Shown: one piece after another, positions 26,354 to 35,113 of the stretch
How the letters are laid out: each line of letters opens with the position of its first letter
Position numbering within the stretch: position 1 is the first letter of the stretch
NCBI GenBank assembly: GCA_017452325.1
Contig: JAFTMR010000014.1
Span: 1 to 47,505 of the forward strand
Origin: Phascolarctobacterium sp.
GTDB taxonomy: Bacteria; Bacillota; Negativicutes; Acidaminococcales; Acidaminococcaceae
Reading direction: 5' to 3'
DNA: 47,505 nucleotides
Program-made: the position numbers and the translations under genes
The notes under the pieces: generated by a model
What the model was told of the DNA's origin: nothing
What the model saw: the letters and a program-made list of their open reading frames with translations, nothing else
Database searches by the model: none

Positions 26354-26740
26354 CTACGCACATTCAAATATCATATTGCAGGCTTCTGCTTCCAGGACTT
26401 TAGTCACTTTGTATTTCATCAACGCAAATAGTGGTAAGTGATAGTAATACAAACGCAACTGCTCACGCAAGGATGACTTCACATGGTTCATTCCTCTACG
26501 ATAGTTAAAAAGGTTAACGATATTCACATAAAAGGAATATTTTTCGCTAAGCTCGTCAAACTTTGCTTGCATCATATCAATATTATCTACCGGCGCACTT
26601 AAAAGCCATTCTATGTCGTTCATGTCTTTTAAAAATTCGCTCATATCACGTTCCTCTTTCAAGCTACACATCCACTCGAAAGCGTATTGTAAATTGATAC
26701 TGCCATCTTTACTGATAAGTCCGGAATCCATATAAGTCAT
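26354..26740 (-). CDS. Uncharacterised 128-aa protein, paralogue 2
   Basis: An unrecognised, probably soluble helical protein (YAFEWMCSLKEERDMSEFLKDM ... AKFDELSEKYSFYVNIVNL ... REQLRLYYYHLPLFALMKYKV). It has the same length and layout as the protein at 25.5 kb and appears to be a diverged tandem paralogue. ATG 26740 is chosen because AGGAGG lies seven bases upstream; a GTG two codons earlier is badly spaced. It may be co-transcribed with the small ORF at 26183-26323. No function is proposed. Confidence 0.72.
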   Translation of the reverse strand: MTYMDSGLISKDGSINLQYAFEWMCSLKEERDMSEFLKDMNDIEWLLSAPVDNIDMMQAKFDELSEKYSFYVNIVNLFNYRRGMNHVKSSLREQLRLYYYHLPLFALMKYKVTKVLEAEACNMIFECA

Positions 26741-26855
26741 ATTCACTCCTCCTTTACCATAGTATAATTTCTTTAGTATTACAATTATGATATCAGTAAC
26801 ACAAAATTTAATTGCGTCACAATGGTAAAGTCTTCTTTAACATTCTATGACAAGG

Positions 26856-26884
26856 AAAAACGCCAAACCCTTCGGCTTGGCGTT
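26856..26884 (-). terminator. Terminator of the EFR1-type ferredoxin gene
   Basis: AACGCCAAACC (from 26859) pairs with GGCTTGGCGTT (to 26884), followed on the minus strand by TTTTTCC. It lies 18 nt after the stop codon. Confidence 0.8.
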
Positions 26885-26901
26885 GATGGTTCTTGCAATT
26901 T

Positions 26902-27663
26902 TTAAATGAATAAGACGTTTTCCTTACGACCTTCGCACAAAGGTTGTAATCTTCGCGCAACGGCAGCTTCCACTCCATCTGCAAGACCTCTTGCTTTTAC
27001 GGGACAAACCTGTACGCAACGCATGCAGGTAATGCAAATTTCATTCTTAGTTTCGTTAGGAGTATCTTGCGGAATTGCACCTACGGGACATTGCAAAGCG
27101 CAAGCTCCACATTTAATACAAGCTTCGTTTGCAAAGGGTTTCATAGGCACGCCGTTATATTCTTTGTAGGGCTTGTTACCGGGAACTTTAATTTCTCTAA
27201 ACATTCCTACTGCAACTCTCGCAGCAATTTGCGTTGCAAATTTTTCCAAATCTCTTTGGTCTTGAGCATCAGGACGGTTAGCAGCAATGGAACGCACCAA
27301 GGAATGTTCTGCAATGGCACCGATGGCAGCAATAGTTTTGAAGCCTGCGTTTTCGCTAACTTCTTGCAATTCCAACAAGGTGTCGTCAAATTCGCGGTTA
27401 CCATACACAACCATCAGCACTGCTTTGGCTCCGTTGCCTTTAATTTGCGCCAAGCGCTCTACTGCAATAGCAGGAACCCTGCCACCATAAGAAGGTACTG
27501 CAATTACGCACACATCATTTGCATTGACAACAACGCTTGCAAAATCTAAGTTTCTATCGCACAAATCAATTGTTTCTACATTATTACTAAGAGTGTTTGC
27601 CACAATATAAGCAGCATTCTCCGTTCCACCAGTAGGGCTAAAAACTATTTTTAAAACTGCCAT
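26902..27663 (-). CDS. EFR1-type flavodoxin-like/2[4Fe-4S] ferredoxin
   Basis: 253 residues. The N-terminal flavodoxin-like half begins VLKIVFSPTGGTENAA (FMN phosphate-loop type) and includes AVPSYGGRVP. The C-terminal half has two [4Fe-4S] clusters: CIKCGACALQCPVGAI and CITCMRCVQVCPVKAR. It is a cytoplasmic electron carrier of the EFR1 family found in anaerobes; its redox partner is unknown. ATG 27663 follows AAAGGCGGA by six bases. It is monocistronic with its own promoter and terminator, and marks the end of the accessory island. Confidence 0.92.
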   Translation of the reverse strand: MAVLKIVFSPTGGTENAAYIVANTLSNNVETIDLCDRNLDFASVVVNANDVCVIAVPSYGGRVPAIAVERLAQIKGNGAKAVLMVVYGNREFDDTLLELQEVSENAGFKTIAAIGAIAEHSLVRSIAANRPDAQDQRDLEKFATQIAARVAVGMFREIKVPGNKPYKEYNGVPMKPFANEACIKCGACALQCPVGAIPQDTPNETKNEICITCMRCVQVCPVKARGLADGVEAAVARRLQPLCEGRKENVLFI

Positions 27664-27698
27664 AAGTATTCCGCCTTTCAAAAAACTTCTACCTTGAT

Positions 27699-27727
27699 AT
27701 TATAATCCATAAAGAAAACCACGGCAA
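27699..27727 (-). promoter_or_regulatory. Promoter of the ferredoxin gene
   Basis: Minus-strand TTGCCG (27722-27727), 17-nt spacer, TATAAT (27699-27704). The -35 overlaps the terminator stem of the upstream EamA gene. Confidence 0.6.
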
Positions 27728-27744
27728 ATTTACTCACCGTGGTT
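27710..27744 (-). terminator. Terminator of the EamA gene
   Basis: An 8-bp perfect stem AACCACGG/CCGTGGTT (27717-27724 and 27737-27744) is followed on the minus strand by TTCTTT. Confidence 0.75.
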
Positions 27745-27764
27745 ATTTTTATTTTATACGTAAT

Positions 27765-28178
27765 TTACAGCACCATCATCAGCGTACCAATACCAATCAA
27801 AATACACCCCATAATTGCCTTCATAGTAACAGGTTCGTGCAAAACCCAAAAGGCAAGCACAATGGTGAAGATAATGCTTAGCTTATCAATGGGTACAACC
27901 TTGGAAGCCTCGCCAATTTGCAAAGCTTTATAGTAGCACAACCAGGAAGCACCCGTTGCTAAACCGGACAGCACTAAAAAGATCCAACTCTTTTGGCTGA
28001 TGGAGCTTATTCCCCCTTGAGCATTGGTCAGAAAAACCATCCCCCAGCTCATGACAACTACAACCATAGTTCTGATGGCAGTTGCCAAATTGGAGTTAAC
28101 GCCTTCAATACCAATCTTTGCCAAAATAGAAGTAAGCGCCGCAAAAATTGCAGATAAGAATGCTAAAACAAGCCACAT
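27765..28178 (-). CDS. Half-size EamA/DMT-family transporter
   Basis: A 137-residue membrane protein with four or five transmembrane helices and a single EamA domain: WLVLAFLSAIFAALTSILAKIG at the start, GLATGASWLCYYKALQIGEAS in the middle, and VPIDKLSIIFTIVLAFWVL near the end. Full-length DMT exporters have two such repeats (10 TM), so this protein would have to work as a dimer. The substrate is unknown. The gene looks complete rather than truncated: it has a start, a stop and a terminator, and this half-size class is common in Firmicutes. Confidence 0.88.
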   Translation of the reverse strand: MWLVLAFLSAIFAALTSILAKIGIEGVNSNLATAIRTMVVVVMSWGMVFLTNAQGGISSISQKSWIFLVLSGLATGASWLCYYKALQIGEASKVVPIDKLSIIFTIVLAFWVLHEPVTMKAIMGCILIGIGTLMMVL

Positions 28179-28300
28179 GAAAAATTCCTCCTCCCAAAAA
28201 GAATTATCTTAATCCTATAATATTATCTTATGTTAAATTTAGCAATTTATTTTTTCAGTTTGTTCTATTTGGGGAAGTCGCTTCTTGTTTTTCTACAATT

Positions 28301-28367
28301 TATCTGCAAAAACACGCAAAATCCGTCATATTCTTGCAGATAACGGAAAAAACAGCAAAATCCCTCA
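28301..28367. promoter_or_regulatory. Inverted and direct repeats upstream of potABCD
   Basis: A 9-bp perfect inverted repeat TATCTGCAA (28301-28309) / TTGCAGATA (28334-28342) is interleaved with a 13-nt direct repeat GCAAAATCC(G/C)TCA (28316-28328 and 28355-28367). They end about 30 nt upstream of the pot promoter -35, a position suited to a regulator site. The rest of the 287-bp gap is AT-rich. Confidence 0.4.
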
Positions 28368-28395
28368 AAATACCTCTATTATTTTGCTAAACTTG

Positions 28396-28423
28396 TTGAA
28401 CTTTCTCTTGTTTTTGTTATAAT
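28396..28423 (+). promoter_or_regulatory. Promoter of potABCD
   Basis: TTGAAC (28396-28401), 16-nt spacer, TATAAT (28418-28423), 43 nt upstream of potA. Confidence 0.7.
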
Positions 28424-28465
28424 TAGTCTATATAAGACTGTGAGAAAGGTTGTGACAACGGTAAG

Positions 28466-29464
28466 ATGAAAGAGATGATCCGTTTACAGGGAATTTCTAA
28501 GAAATTCGGCGATCATATAATTATTCCGTCCATCGATTTGACTATTTACGATGGCGAGTTTATTACACTGCTGGGACCTTCCGGCTGCGGCAAAACTACC
28601 CTTTTGCGTATGATAGCAGGTTTGGAACAGCCTACCGAAGGCAAAATCTTTTTGGATGACGAGGATGTTACCAAGCTGCCCCCCTATAAACGTGACGTAA
28701 ATATGGTTTTCCAAAATTACGCATTGTTCCCTCACATGACTGTTGAGGAAAATATACATTTCGGTTTAAAAATGAAGAACGTTCCCATGGACGAACAAAA
28801 GGAACGTGTTGAACAAGTATTGTATCTTACTCAATTGGAAGAATTACGCAAGCGTCGTCCCCAACAAATGAGTGGCGGTCAACAACAACGTGTTGCCATT
28901 GCCCGCGCTTTGGTTAATAATCCTAAAGTTTTGCTGTTGGACGAACCTTTGGGTGCACTGGACTACCAGCTGCGTAAGAACCTACAATTAGAATTGAAGA
29001 ACCTGCAACGTGGTTTAGGCTTAACCTTCATCTATGTTACTCATGACCAAGAAGAAGCCTTGACCATGAGTGACCGCATTGTTGTTATGAATAAGGGTGT
29101 TATTGAACAGGATGATAATCCGGACACCATTTACCATACTCCGAAGACCAAGTTCGTTGCCAAATTCATCGGCGAAAGCAATTTCTTTGAGCACGAGGAT
29201 GGCTCTACCAGCGTAGTGCGTCCCGAAAAGCTGAACCTTTGCCCCGAAGATGAAGAAAACGCCAACCATCCGGAACCGCAGCTGTACGGTACTGTTGTTG
29301 ACGTTGTTTTCTATGGTACCATCGACAAGGTTTTCGTGCGTTTGGATAATTCTAACCAAACTGTTGTAGCTTACCAATATTTTGACGATGTTAAACGCTG
29401 GCAGCCCGATGAACGCGTTGGCATCTGGTGGCAGCCTCAAGACGAGGTGATTGTACACAAATGA
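28466..29464 (+). CDS. potA: Spermidine/putrescine ABC transporter ATP-binding protein PotA
   Basis: 332 residues. The ABC ATPase core has Walker [10 protein letters not shown], the Q-loop [12 protein letters not shown], signature [14 protein letters not shown], Walker [13 protein letters not shown] and the H-loop VTHDQEEAL. It is followed by a C-terminal TOBE-like regulatory domain (about 240-330). It energises polyamine uptake with PotB, PotC and PotD, encoded in order downstream. The stop overlaps the potB start by ATGA. The start ATG at 28466 has only a weak ribosome site; an ATG three codons later is possible. Confidence 0.96.
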   Translation: MKEMIRLQGISKKFGDHIIIPSIDLTIYDGEFITLLGPSGCGKTTLLRMIAGLEQPTEGKIFLDDEDVTKLPPYKRDVNMVFQNYALFPHMTVEENIHFGLKMKNVPMDEQKERVEQVLYLTQLEELRKRRPQQMSGGQQQRVAIARALVNNPKVLLLDEPLGALDYQLRKNLQLELKNLQRGLGLTFIYVTHDQEEALTMSDRIVVMNKGVIEQDDNPDTIYHTPKTKFVAKFIGESNFFEHEDGSTSVVRPEKLNLCPEDEENANHPEPQLYGTVVDVVFYGTIDKVFVRLDNSNQTVVAYQYFDDVKRWQPDERVGIWWQPQDEVIVHK

Positions 29465-30318
29465 GAAACGGAAAATTTATGGTTGCACCAACCGTACTCT
29501 GGCTTAGCTTCTTCTTTGTTGTACCGCTACTGATTGTTGTAGCAGTGTCCTTTGCCAGTCGTACCCCTTATGGTCAAGTAATTTTTGACTGGACCTTTGG
29601 CAACTATGCTCGCTTTACTGAAACTTTATATTTGTCCATTTTTGCGGATACCCTGATTGTAGCGCTGATTACTACGGTGCTGACAATTCTCCTTGGTTAT
29701 CCCTTGGCGTATTTCATTGCCCAGCTTCCTAAAAAATGGCAACAGCCCGGTTTGATTCTGGTAATGATTCCCTTCTGGATTAACTTTTTAATCCGCTCCT
29801 ATGCTTGGGTAATCATTTTAAGAACTCAGGGCGTACTCAATACTCTTTTGCTGAAATTTGGTTTGATTGACCAGCCTTTGCAAATGCTGTATAACGAGAT
29901 TGCTGTTATGCTTGGTATGGTGTACGCTTTGCTGCCCTTCATGGTTCTTCCTATCTACGTATCCATTGAGCAGCTGGACCACCGTTTGCTGGAGGCAGCT
30001 TCTGATTTGGGCGCTTCCCCCTTTACTGCATTCCGCAAAATTACCCTGCCCTTAACCATGCCCGGTATTGCGGCAGGCACGATTTTGGTATTTATTTCTT
30101 CCTTGGGTATGTTTGTAGTACCCGACGTTATGGGCGGTGCAAAATCTGCGTTGATTGGTAACTTGATTCAAAACCAATTCCTATCAGCCCGCGATTGGCC
30201 TTTCGGCAGTGCCCTTTCCATCGTATTGGCAGTGCTTTCCTTAGTACTCATCGTTCTGTACTACAAGGCACTTTCTTCTCAGCAAGGAGGTGGTAAAAAT
30301 GCCAAAGACATGGCGTAG
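29461..30318 (+). CDS. potB: Spermidine/putrescine ABC transporter permease PotB
   Basis: A 285-residue membrane permease with six predicted transmembrane helices (start [20 protein letters not shown]). It has the BPD_transp_1 EAA loop [28 protein letters not shown], which contacts PotA. The ATG overlaps the potA stop. Its partner PotC follows with 20-nt overlap. Confidence 0.95.
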   Translation: MRNGKFMVAPTVLWLSFFFVVPLLIVVAVSFASRTPYGQVIFDWTFGNYARFTETLYLSIFADTLIVALITTVLTILLGYPLAYFIAQLPKKWQQPGLILVMIPFWINFLIRSYAWVIILRTQGVLNTLLLKFGLIDQPLQMLYNEIAVMLGMVYALLPFMVLPIYVSIEQLDHRLLEAASDLGASPFTAFRKITLPLTMPGIAAGTILVFISSLGMFVVPDVMGGAKSALIGNLIQNQFLSARDWPFGSALSIVLAVLSLVLIVLYYKALSSQQGGGKNAKDMA

Positions 30319-31093
30319 TCACGTATTATGCGCGTACGCAATGGCTATCTTGGCCTTTTTGTACTTGCCTTTGCTCATTTTAGCGTTGTATTCCTTTAAC
30401 GAATCTCGCATCAACGCTGTGTGGAGCGGCTTCACCTTGGATTGGTACTTGGCTTTATTCAAGAACCGCCGCGTTTTAGAAGCGCTTACCAACAGCTTAA
30501 TCGTAGCCTTTGCTTCCACCATTGTATCTACCGTACTGGGTACAACGGCGGCAATCGCTCTTAACAAGTATCAATACAAGTACAAATCCGTAATCAATGG
30601 TCTTTTGTACTTGCCTATTCTGATTCCGGAAATCGTTATGGGTCTTTCTTTGTTGGTTCTCTTTAGCCAAGCGCATATTCCCCTTGGCAAAACCTCTTTG
30701 ATTTTGGCACATATCACTTTCTGCGTATCCTTTGTAGTAATTACGGTCAACGCTCGCCTGGAGGGCATGCGTCCGGAGCTAGAACAAGCAGCAATGGATT
30801 TATACGCTACTCCCTTCCAAACCTTCCGCTATGTTACCCTGCCTTTAGCAATGCCCGGTATCGTAGCAGGCGCACTGATGGCGTTTACCCTTTCCATTGA
30901 TGATTTCATCATCAGCTTCTTTGTGGCAGGTCCTAACTCCACAACCCTGCCCCTTTATATTTACGCAATGGTTAAGCGTGGTATTTCCCCGGAAATCAAC
31001 GCTCTTTCAACTTTGTTGATGTTGGCGACCATTATCTTGGTTATCATAGCGCAACTGCTCCAACCTCAACATGTTTCTAAAAAAGAAGAATAA
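30299..31093 (+). CDS. potC: Spermidine/putrescine ABC transporter permease PotC
   Basis: A 264-residue inner-membrane permease with six hydrophobic segments and the EAA loop LEQAAMDLYATPFQTFRYVTLP. ATG 30299 lies eight bases after a perfect AGGAGG inside the end of potB; an in-frame GTG at 30290 overlaps that site and is rejected. It forms the channel with PotB. Confidence 0.95.
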   Translation: MPKTWRSHVLCAYAMAILAFLYLPLLILALYSFNESRINAVWSGFTLDWYLALFKNRRVLEALTNSLIVAFASTIVSTVLGTTAAIALNKYQYKYKSVINGLLYLPILIPEIVMGLSLLVLFSQAHIPLGKTSLILAHITFCVSFVVITVNARLEGMRPELEQAAMDLYATPFQTFRYVTLPLAMPGIVAGALMAFTLSIDDFIISFFVAGPNSTTLPLYIYAMVKRGISPEINALSTLLMLATIILVIIAQLLQPQHVSKKEE

Positions 31094-31112
31094 TCTTGAA
31101 TGGAGGTCTGAA

Positions 31113-32171
31113 ATGAAAAAATTACTCTCTCTTCTCATCGCTTTGGTAGCATTCGCTATCGTTGGCTGTGGTGGCGGCGACAAAAAATCTGACGGCAAAG
31201 GTGAACCGCAGGTTTTAAATTTATTCAGTTGGGCCGACAACATTGACCCCGCAGTTATCGAAAAGTTTGAAAAGGAAAATAACTGCAAGGTAAACTATGA
31301 CGTATTCGCTAACAACGAAGAATTGTTGGCTAAGATTCAGGCAGGCGGCGCACAGTACGACGTTATCCAACCTTCCGATTACATGGTAGCAACCATGCTG
31401 AAGCTTGGTATGTTGGAAGAACTTAACTTGGCAAACATCCCCAATGTTAAAAATATCGTAAGCAATCTGCAAGCTCCCGCTTATGACCCCACCGGCAAAC
31501 ACAGCGTTGTTTATACTTGGGGTATGACCGGTATCGTTTACAACAAAAAGTATATTAAAGAAGCACCCACTTCTTGGAACGATTTGTGGAAGGACGAATA
31601 CAAAGGACGCATTATTCTTTTGAACGACAACCGCGAAGTTATCGGTATGGCACTGAAAAAGAATGGTCATTCCAACAACAGCTTGAACCCCCAAGAGGTT
31701 GAAGCAGCTGTTAAAGATTTGAAACAACTTGCTCCCAACGTACTTGCCTTTGACACTGATACCATTAAACAAAAATTCATCGCTGAAGAAGCTTGGATTG
31801 GTACCATGTGGACCGGTGACGCAAGCTACACCTATAAAGACAACAAGGACATTGGCTTTGTAATTCCTAAAGAAGGCGCAACCATCTGGGCAGACACCTT
31901 TGCAATTCCCAAAGGTGCTCCTCATAAAGAACTGGCTGAAAAATTCATCGACTTTATGTATGACCCGAAAATTAGCGCACAAAACTACGAATACATTGGC
32001 TACAATGACCCCAACGAAAAGGCTAATGAATTCCACAGCGAAGAATTCAAAAATGACCCGATGCTGAAAATTGGTCGTGAAAACATTGACAAAGGTGAAT
32101 GGCTCACTGATATTGGCGAAGCACTCACCATGTACGATCGTTACTGGACTGAACTGAAAACCGGTAAATAA
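31113..32171 (+). CDS. potD: Spermidine/putrescine-binding lipoprotein PotD
   Basis: A 352-residue solute-binding protein. The N-terminus has a lysine start, a hydrophobic core and the lipobox IVGC, so it is a lipid-anchored receptor. The mature part has the PotD pattern: LNLFSWADNIDPAVIEKFEK, YDVIQPSDYMVATM, TWGMTGIVYNKKYI, PTSWNDLW, and late FIDFMYDPKISAQNYEYIGY. The ATG follows GGAGGTCTGAA. It is the last gene of potABCD and is followed by a strong terminator. Confidence 0.95.
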   Translation: MKKLLSLLIALVAFAIVGCGGGDKKSDGKGEPQVLNLFSWADNIDPAVIEKFEKENNCKVNYDVFANNEELLAKIQAGGAQYDVIQPSDYMVATMLKLGMLEELNLANIPNVKNIVSNLQAPAYDPTGKHSVVYTWGMTGIVYNKKYIKEAPTSWNDLWKDEYKGRIILLNDNREVIGMALKKNGHSNNSLNPQEVEAAVKDLKQLAPNVLAFDTDTIKQKFIAEEAWIGTMWTGDASYTYKDNKDIGFVIPKEGATIWADTFAIPKGAPHKELAEKFIDFMYDPKISAQNYEYIGYNDPNEKANEFHSEEFKNDPMLKIGRENIDKGEWLTDIGEALTMYDRYWTELKTGK

Positions 32172-32179
32172 AAATATTT

Positions 32180-32223
32180 AAAGCCTACAGCAGGAAAGTT
32201 TTTCCAAAGCTGTAGGCTTTTTA
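32180..32223 (+). terminator. Terminator of potABCD
   Basis: A 12-bp perfect stem AAAGCCTACAGC/GCTGTAGGCTTT (32180-32191 and 32209-32220) followed by TTTAT, 8 nt after the potD stop. Confidence 0.9.
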
Positions 32224-32289
32224 TTGTCCTGAAAAAAATTCCCTATTTTTATAAAAATACTGTATACAATCTGCTTTTTTTACAAACCT

Positions 32290-32299
32290 CTGTTATAAT
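32290..32299 (+). promoter_or_regulatory. Extended -10 promoter of the first DAACS gene
   Basis: TGTTATAAT: an extended -10 (TGnTATAAT, TATAAT at 32294-32299) with no good -35 at the right distance, 52 nt upstream of the symporter gene. Confidence 0.45.
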
Positions 32300-32350
32300 A
32301 CTTAATTAAGTAGTAACTTTAATTTTTCAATAGTTTTAGGGGGTCTGTTT

Positions 32351-33538
32351 ATGAACTTATCAACAAAAATTTTAATTGCTCTCGGTTTAGGTATTATTGC
32401 CGGTTTACAACTGGGCGCTGAAGGTGCAACCTTCGCAAAAACTTGGATTGGGCCTTTGGGTACCATCTTTATGAACCTAATCAAAATGGTTATCGTTCCG
32501 CTAGTATTCTCCTCTTTGGTTATGGGTGTTTGCGGCTTGGGTGACGTCAAAAAACTCGGTCGCATTGGCTTCAAAACCATCGCTCTCTATTTGCTTACTA
32601 CCGCATTTGCAATCGCTCTTGGTATTGCATTTGGCGTATTGGTAGAACCCGGTGTTGGCTTGAATATGTCCACTGAAGGCTTGAAAGTTACTGCAAAAGC
32701 TGCACCGCCTATTATGAAAGTTATTATCGACATCTTCCCCACCAATCCGTTGGGCGCAATGGTTAAAGCTAATATGCTGCAAATCATCCTCTTCGCTCTG
32801 TTTGTTGGCGTAGGTATCGTAGCTGTTGGTGAAAAAGCAGAAGCTTTGAAAAACACCATTGATGGTCTTGCAGAAGTTTGCTACAAAATGGTAGCAATTA
32901 TCATGTCCTTTGCACCTGTTGGTGTATTTGGTTTGATTACCCCGGTAGTTGCTGCTAATGGTCCTGCAGTGCTCCTGCCCTTGCTGAAAGTTATCATCTG
33001 CGTATATGTTGGTTGCATTCTCCATGCGCTTATTGTTTATGGTACCTTGGTTGCTACTCTTGGCAAAACCTCTCCGATGGGATTCTTCAAAGGCATCGCA
33101 CCTGCTTCTATTTTGGCATTCTCCAGCTGCTCCTCTTCCGGCACCTTGCCGCTGACCATGGACTGCATGCGTAAAATGGGCGTAAGCCAAAATATTTCTT
33201 CCTTTGTTCTTCCGTTAGGCGCTACCATCAACATGGACGGTACTGCATTGTACCAAGGTGTATGCGCACTGTTCGTGGCACAAATCTACGGCGTTGAATT
33301 AACTGGCGCACAATACTTAACCATCATGCTGACCGGTACCTTGGCTTCCATTGGTACTGCTGGCGTTCCGGGTGCAGGCTTCATTATGTTGACCATGATT
33401 CTGACTGCTCTTGGTTTGCCCCTCGAAGGCTCCGCTCTTATCGCAGGTATCGACCGTATCCTTGATATGCCGCGTACCTCCGTTAACGTAACCGGTGACG
33501 CAGCTGTTACCTTAATCGTTGACAAATCCGAAGCATAA
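32351..33538 (+). CDS. Dicarboxylate/amino acid:cation symporter (DAACS family) 1
   Basis: A 395-residue GltPh/DctA-type transporter with about eight transmembrane segments and two re-entrant loops. HP1 has the serine-rich motif FSSCSSSGTLPLT. TM7 is GATINMDGTALYQG, holding the NMDGT cation-binding motif. HP2 is IGTAGVPGAGFIM. TM8 has RILDMPRTSVNVTGDAA with the conserved substrate-binding Asp/Arg/Asn region. It takes up acidic amino acids or C4-dicarboxylates with Na+ or H+; which one is not clear. It is monocistronic. Confidence 0.95.
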   Translation: MNLSTKILIALGLGIIAGLQLGAEGATFAKTWIGPLGTIFMNLIKMVIVPLVFSSLVMGVCGLGDVKKLGRIGFKTIALYLLTTAFAIALGIAFGVLVEPGVGLNMSTEGLKVTAKAAPPIMKVIIDIFPTNPLGAMVKANMLQIILFALFVGVGIVAVGEKAEALKNTIDGLAEVCYKMVAIIMSFAPVGVFGLITPVVAANGPAVLLPLLKVIICVYVGCILHALIVYGTLVATLGKTSPMGFFKGIAPASILAFSSCSSSGTLPLTMDCMRKMGVSQNISSFVLPLGATINMDGTALYQGVCALFVAQIYGVELTGAQYLTIMLTGTLASIGTAGVPGAGFIMLTMILTALGLPLEGSALIAGIDRILDMPRTSVNVTGDAAVTLIVDKSEA

Positions 33539-33560
33539 AACTTCTAACTCAAAATTAAAA

Positions 33561-33589
33561 GCTCGCTCCGAATGGAGCGAGCCTTTTTT
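33561..33589. terminator. Bidirectional terminator between symporter and MFS genes
   Basis: A 9-bp perfect stem GCTCGCTCC/GGAGCGAGC (33561-33569, 33574-33582) with a GAAT loop. The plus strand continues CTTTTTTA and the minus strand TTTTAATTTT, so it can serve both convergent genes. Confidence 0.88.
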
Positions 33590-33650
33590 ATTACTACTTT
33601 TTAATTTAAAATTATTAGAATTACCATAAGAACCAAAAACTTTAGCCAGC

Positions 33651-33714
33651 GTAGCGAACTACTATACATACGTCGGTTCAATAAGTAAATTTTTGCCAGA
33701 CACATCCACAATAC
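33651..33714 (-). repeat. Dispersed 3'-UTR repeat element, degenerate copy D
   Basis: Lies between the MFS stop codon (33715) and the terminator. On the plus strand TACTATACATACGTC (33660-33674) matches the core of copy B at 13 of 15 bases, and the outer part has a weak match to the TGTCTGGC block. Orientation relative to the gene is the same as in the better copies. Confidence 0.4.
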
Positions 33715-34938
33715 TCATAAAGACTTTTTCACTCTAGTGATGTATGTGTGCAACGACACGCTTATCAAAATTAAACCTGCACTAATAATCACAAACTTTG
33801 TCGGTAGCACATGCCCTAAGGCTCCACCCAATAGAGGTCCTACAACGCCACCAAACATTTGCGCTGATGTTACCAAGCCAAAGGCTTTTCCCCGTACAGT
33901 CTGGTCTGTAACCTCTACCAGATTAGCGTTGATATTAGGTATAGCTCCTGCAAGGAACAAGCCGTAAATAAACTGCACCGCTGCAAACTGATACACATCA
34001 TTACTAAAAAGCTGAAACAAATTAACAATACCTGCACCTAAAGTAATGAAACAGAAGGTACGCACATAACCGTAGCGTTGTCCTCGCTTACCCCAAAAGG
34101 GCGCCGCCAGAATCCCCGCTATACCAGCCAGCGAGAAAATAATTCCTGACATCTGAATTGTTGCATCATCCACTTTACCCATTAACTGACCAACATATAC
34201 TGTAATCAGAGGCTGTAAAATCATTACACATACCTGCACCAGGAAGAACATAGTCATGGTGAAGAGTAGCCCCTTATTTCTAAGTGACTCCCTCAAATCA
34301 CTGAGCAGTTCAATCTCCCTGTTCTTACGTTCTTCACTAATAGGTACATCATGTACAAAGAAGATTACCAAGGCCGTTGCTACGAGCAGGCAAACGCAGC
34401 TTACCCAGAAGGACATCCTCATTCCAAACCAGCTGCTAAGATAACCACCAATCAACGGTCCTAAAATACCACCACTGGATAGCGCTGTCTGCATTAGCCC
34501 CATGCCCCACCCCATCTTGTCTATGGGAAGTGTTGAAGAAACTAAAGACATAGAAGCAGGCACAAAGCCACTAATAATCCCTGTAAAAGCACGCACTATC
34601 AGAAGCTGATACTCATCCTGACACAAAGCAGTGAACACATAAGAAAGTACCAAGCCTAACCCTGCGCGTATGGCCATCTTACGTTGTCCCACCTTATCAG
34701 CCCACGCTCCCCAGTAAGGAGCCATAACTGCGGAACCAAGAAAGGTTATGGAATAAACCAAGCCACTCCAAAAGCTAAGATGCTCCTCGCTCACATGCAG
34801 CTCCTGCAATAAAAAGACGGGCAGGAACGGAACACACATAGTATAACTAGCTGCAGCAAAGAATACGCCAATCCAGAGTACAGCTAAATTTACCTTCCAA
34901 TTTATTTTCTTCTCACCCTGTTCATCAAACAAAGCCAC
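33715..34938 (-). CDS. MFS drug-exporter-like transporter (MdtG/DHA1 type)
   Basis: A 407-residue protein with 12 predicted transmembrane helices. Motif A between TM2 and TM3 reads GAWADKVGQRKMAIRAG; motif C in TM5 reads SGGILGPLIGGYLSSWFG, typical of antiporters; and a second motif-A-like segment (FWGKRGQRYGY) begins the C-terminal half. It most resembles multidrug exporters such as MdtG; the substrate is unknown. The start is GTG at 34938, eight bases after GGAG. An extended -10 (TGGTATAAT, near 34973-34981) probably drives it. Confidence 0.9.
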   Translation of the reverse strand: MALFDEQGEKKINWKVNLAVLWIGVFFAAASYTMCVPFLPVFLLQELHVSEEHLSFWSGLVYSITFLGSAVMAPYWGAWADKVGQRKMAIRAGLGLVLSYVFTALCQDEYQLLIVRAFTGIISGFVPASMSLVSSTLPIDKMGWGMGLMQTALSSGGILGPLIGGYLSSWFGMRMSFWVSCVCLLVATALVIFFVHDVPISEERKNREIELLSDLRESLRNKGLLFTMTMFFLVQVCVMILQPLITVYVGQLMGKVDDATIQMSGIIFSLAGIAGILAAPFWGKRGQRYGYVRTFCFITLGAGIVNLFQLFSNDVYQFAAVQFIYGLFLAGAIPNINANLVEVTDQTVRGKAFGLVTSAQMFGGVVGPLLGGALGHVLPTKFVIISAGLILISVSLHTYITRVKKSL

Positions 34939-34972
34939 TTTATCATCTCCAGCTCCAAGCTTTCATGAATAT

Positions 34973-34981
34973 ATTATACCA
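34973..34981 (-). promoter_or_regulatory. Extended -10 promoter of the MFS gene
   Basis: Minus-strand TGGTATAAT; no clear -35 is seen. About 35 nt upstream of the GTG start. Confidence 0.45.
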
Positions 34982-35113
34982 CTCCTCTCAGAAGATGTTA
35001 CTTTAGCAACGAAAAAAATCTTCTAATGGTAGAAGTTTTTGCAAGTTTATCTTTCTATAACTTAAAAATTCCTGTATAATATAGGAAATATGTTTTTAAA
35101 AGGATGTGTAATC

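Noticed and set aside
27765-28178. The EamA gene as a truncated pseudogene
   Set aside because: It has an intact start, stop and terminator, and half-size EamA proteins are a known class.
31221-32036. Open frame antisense to potD
   Set aside because: Mirror of a well-supported coding gene, with no start signal and no recognisable domain.
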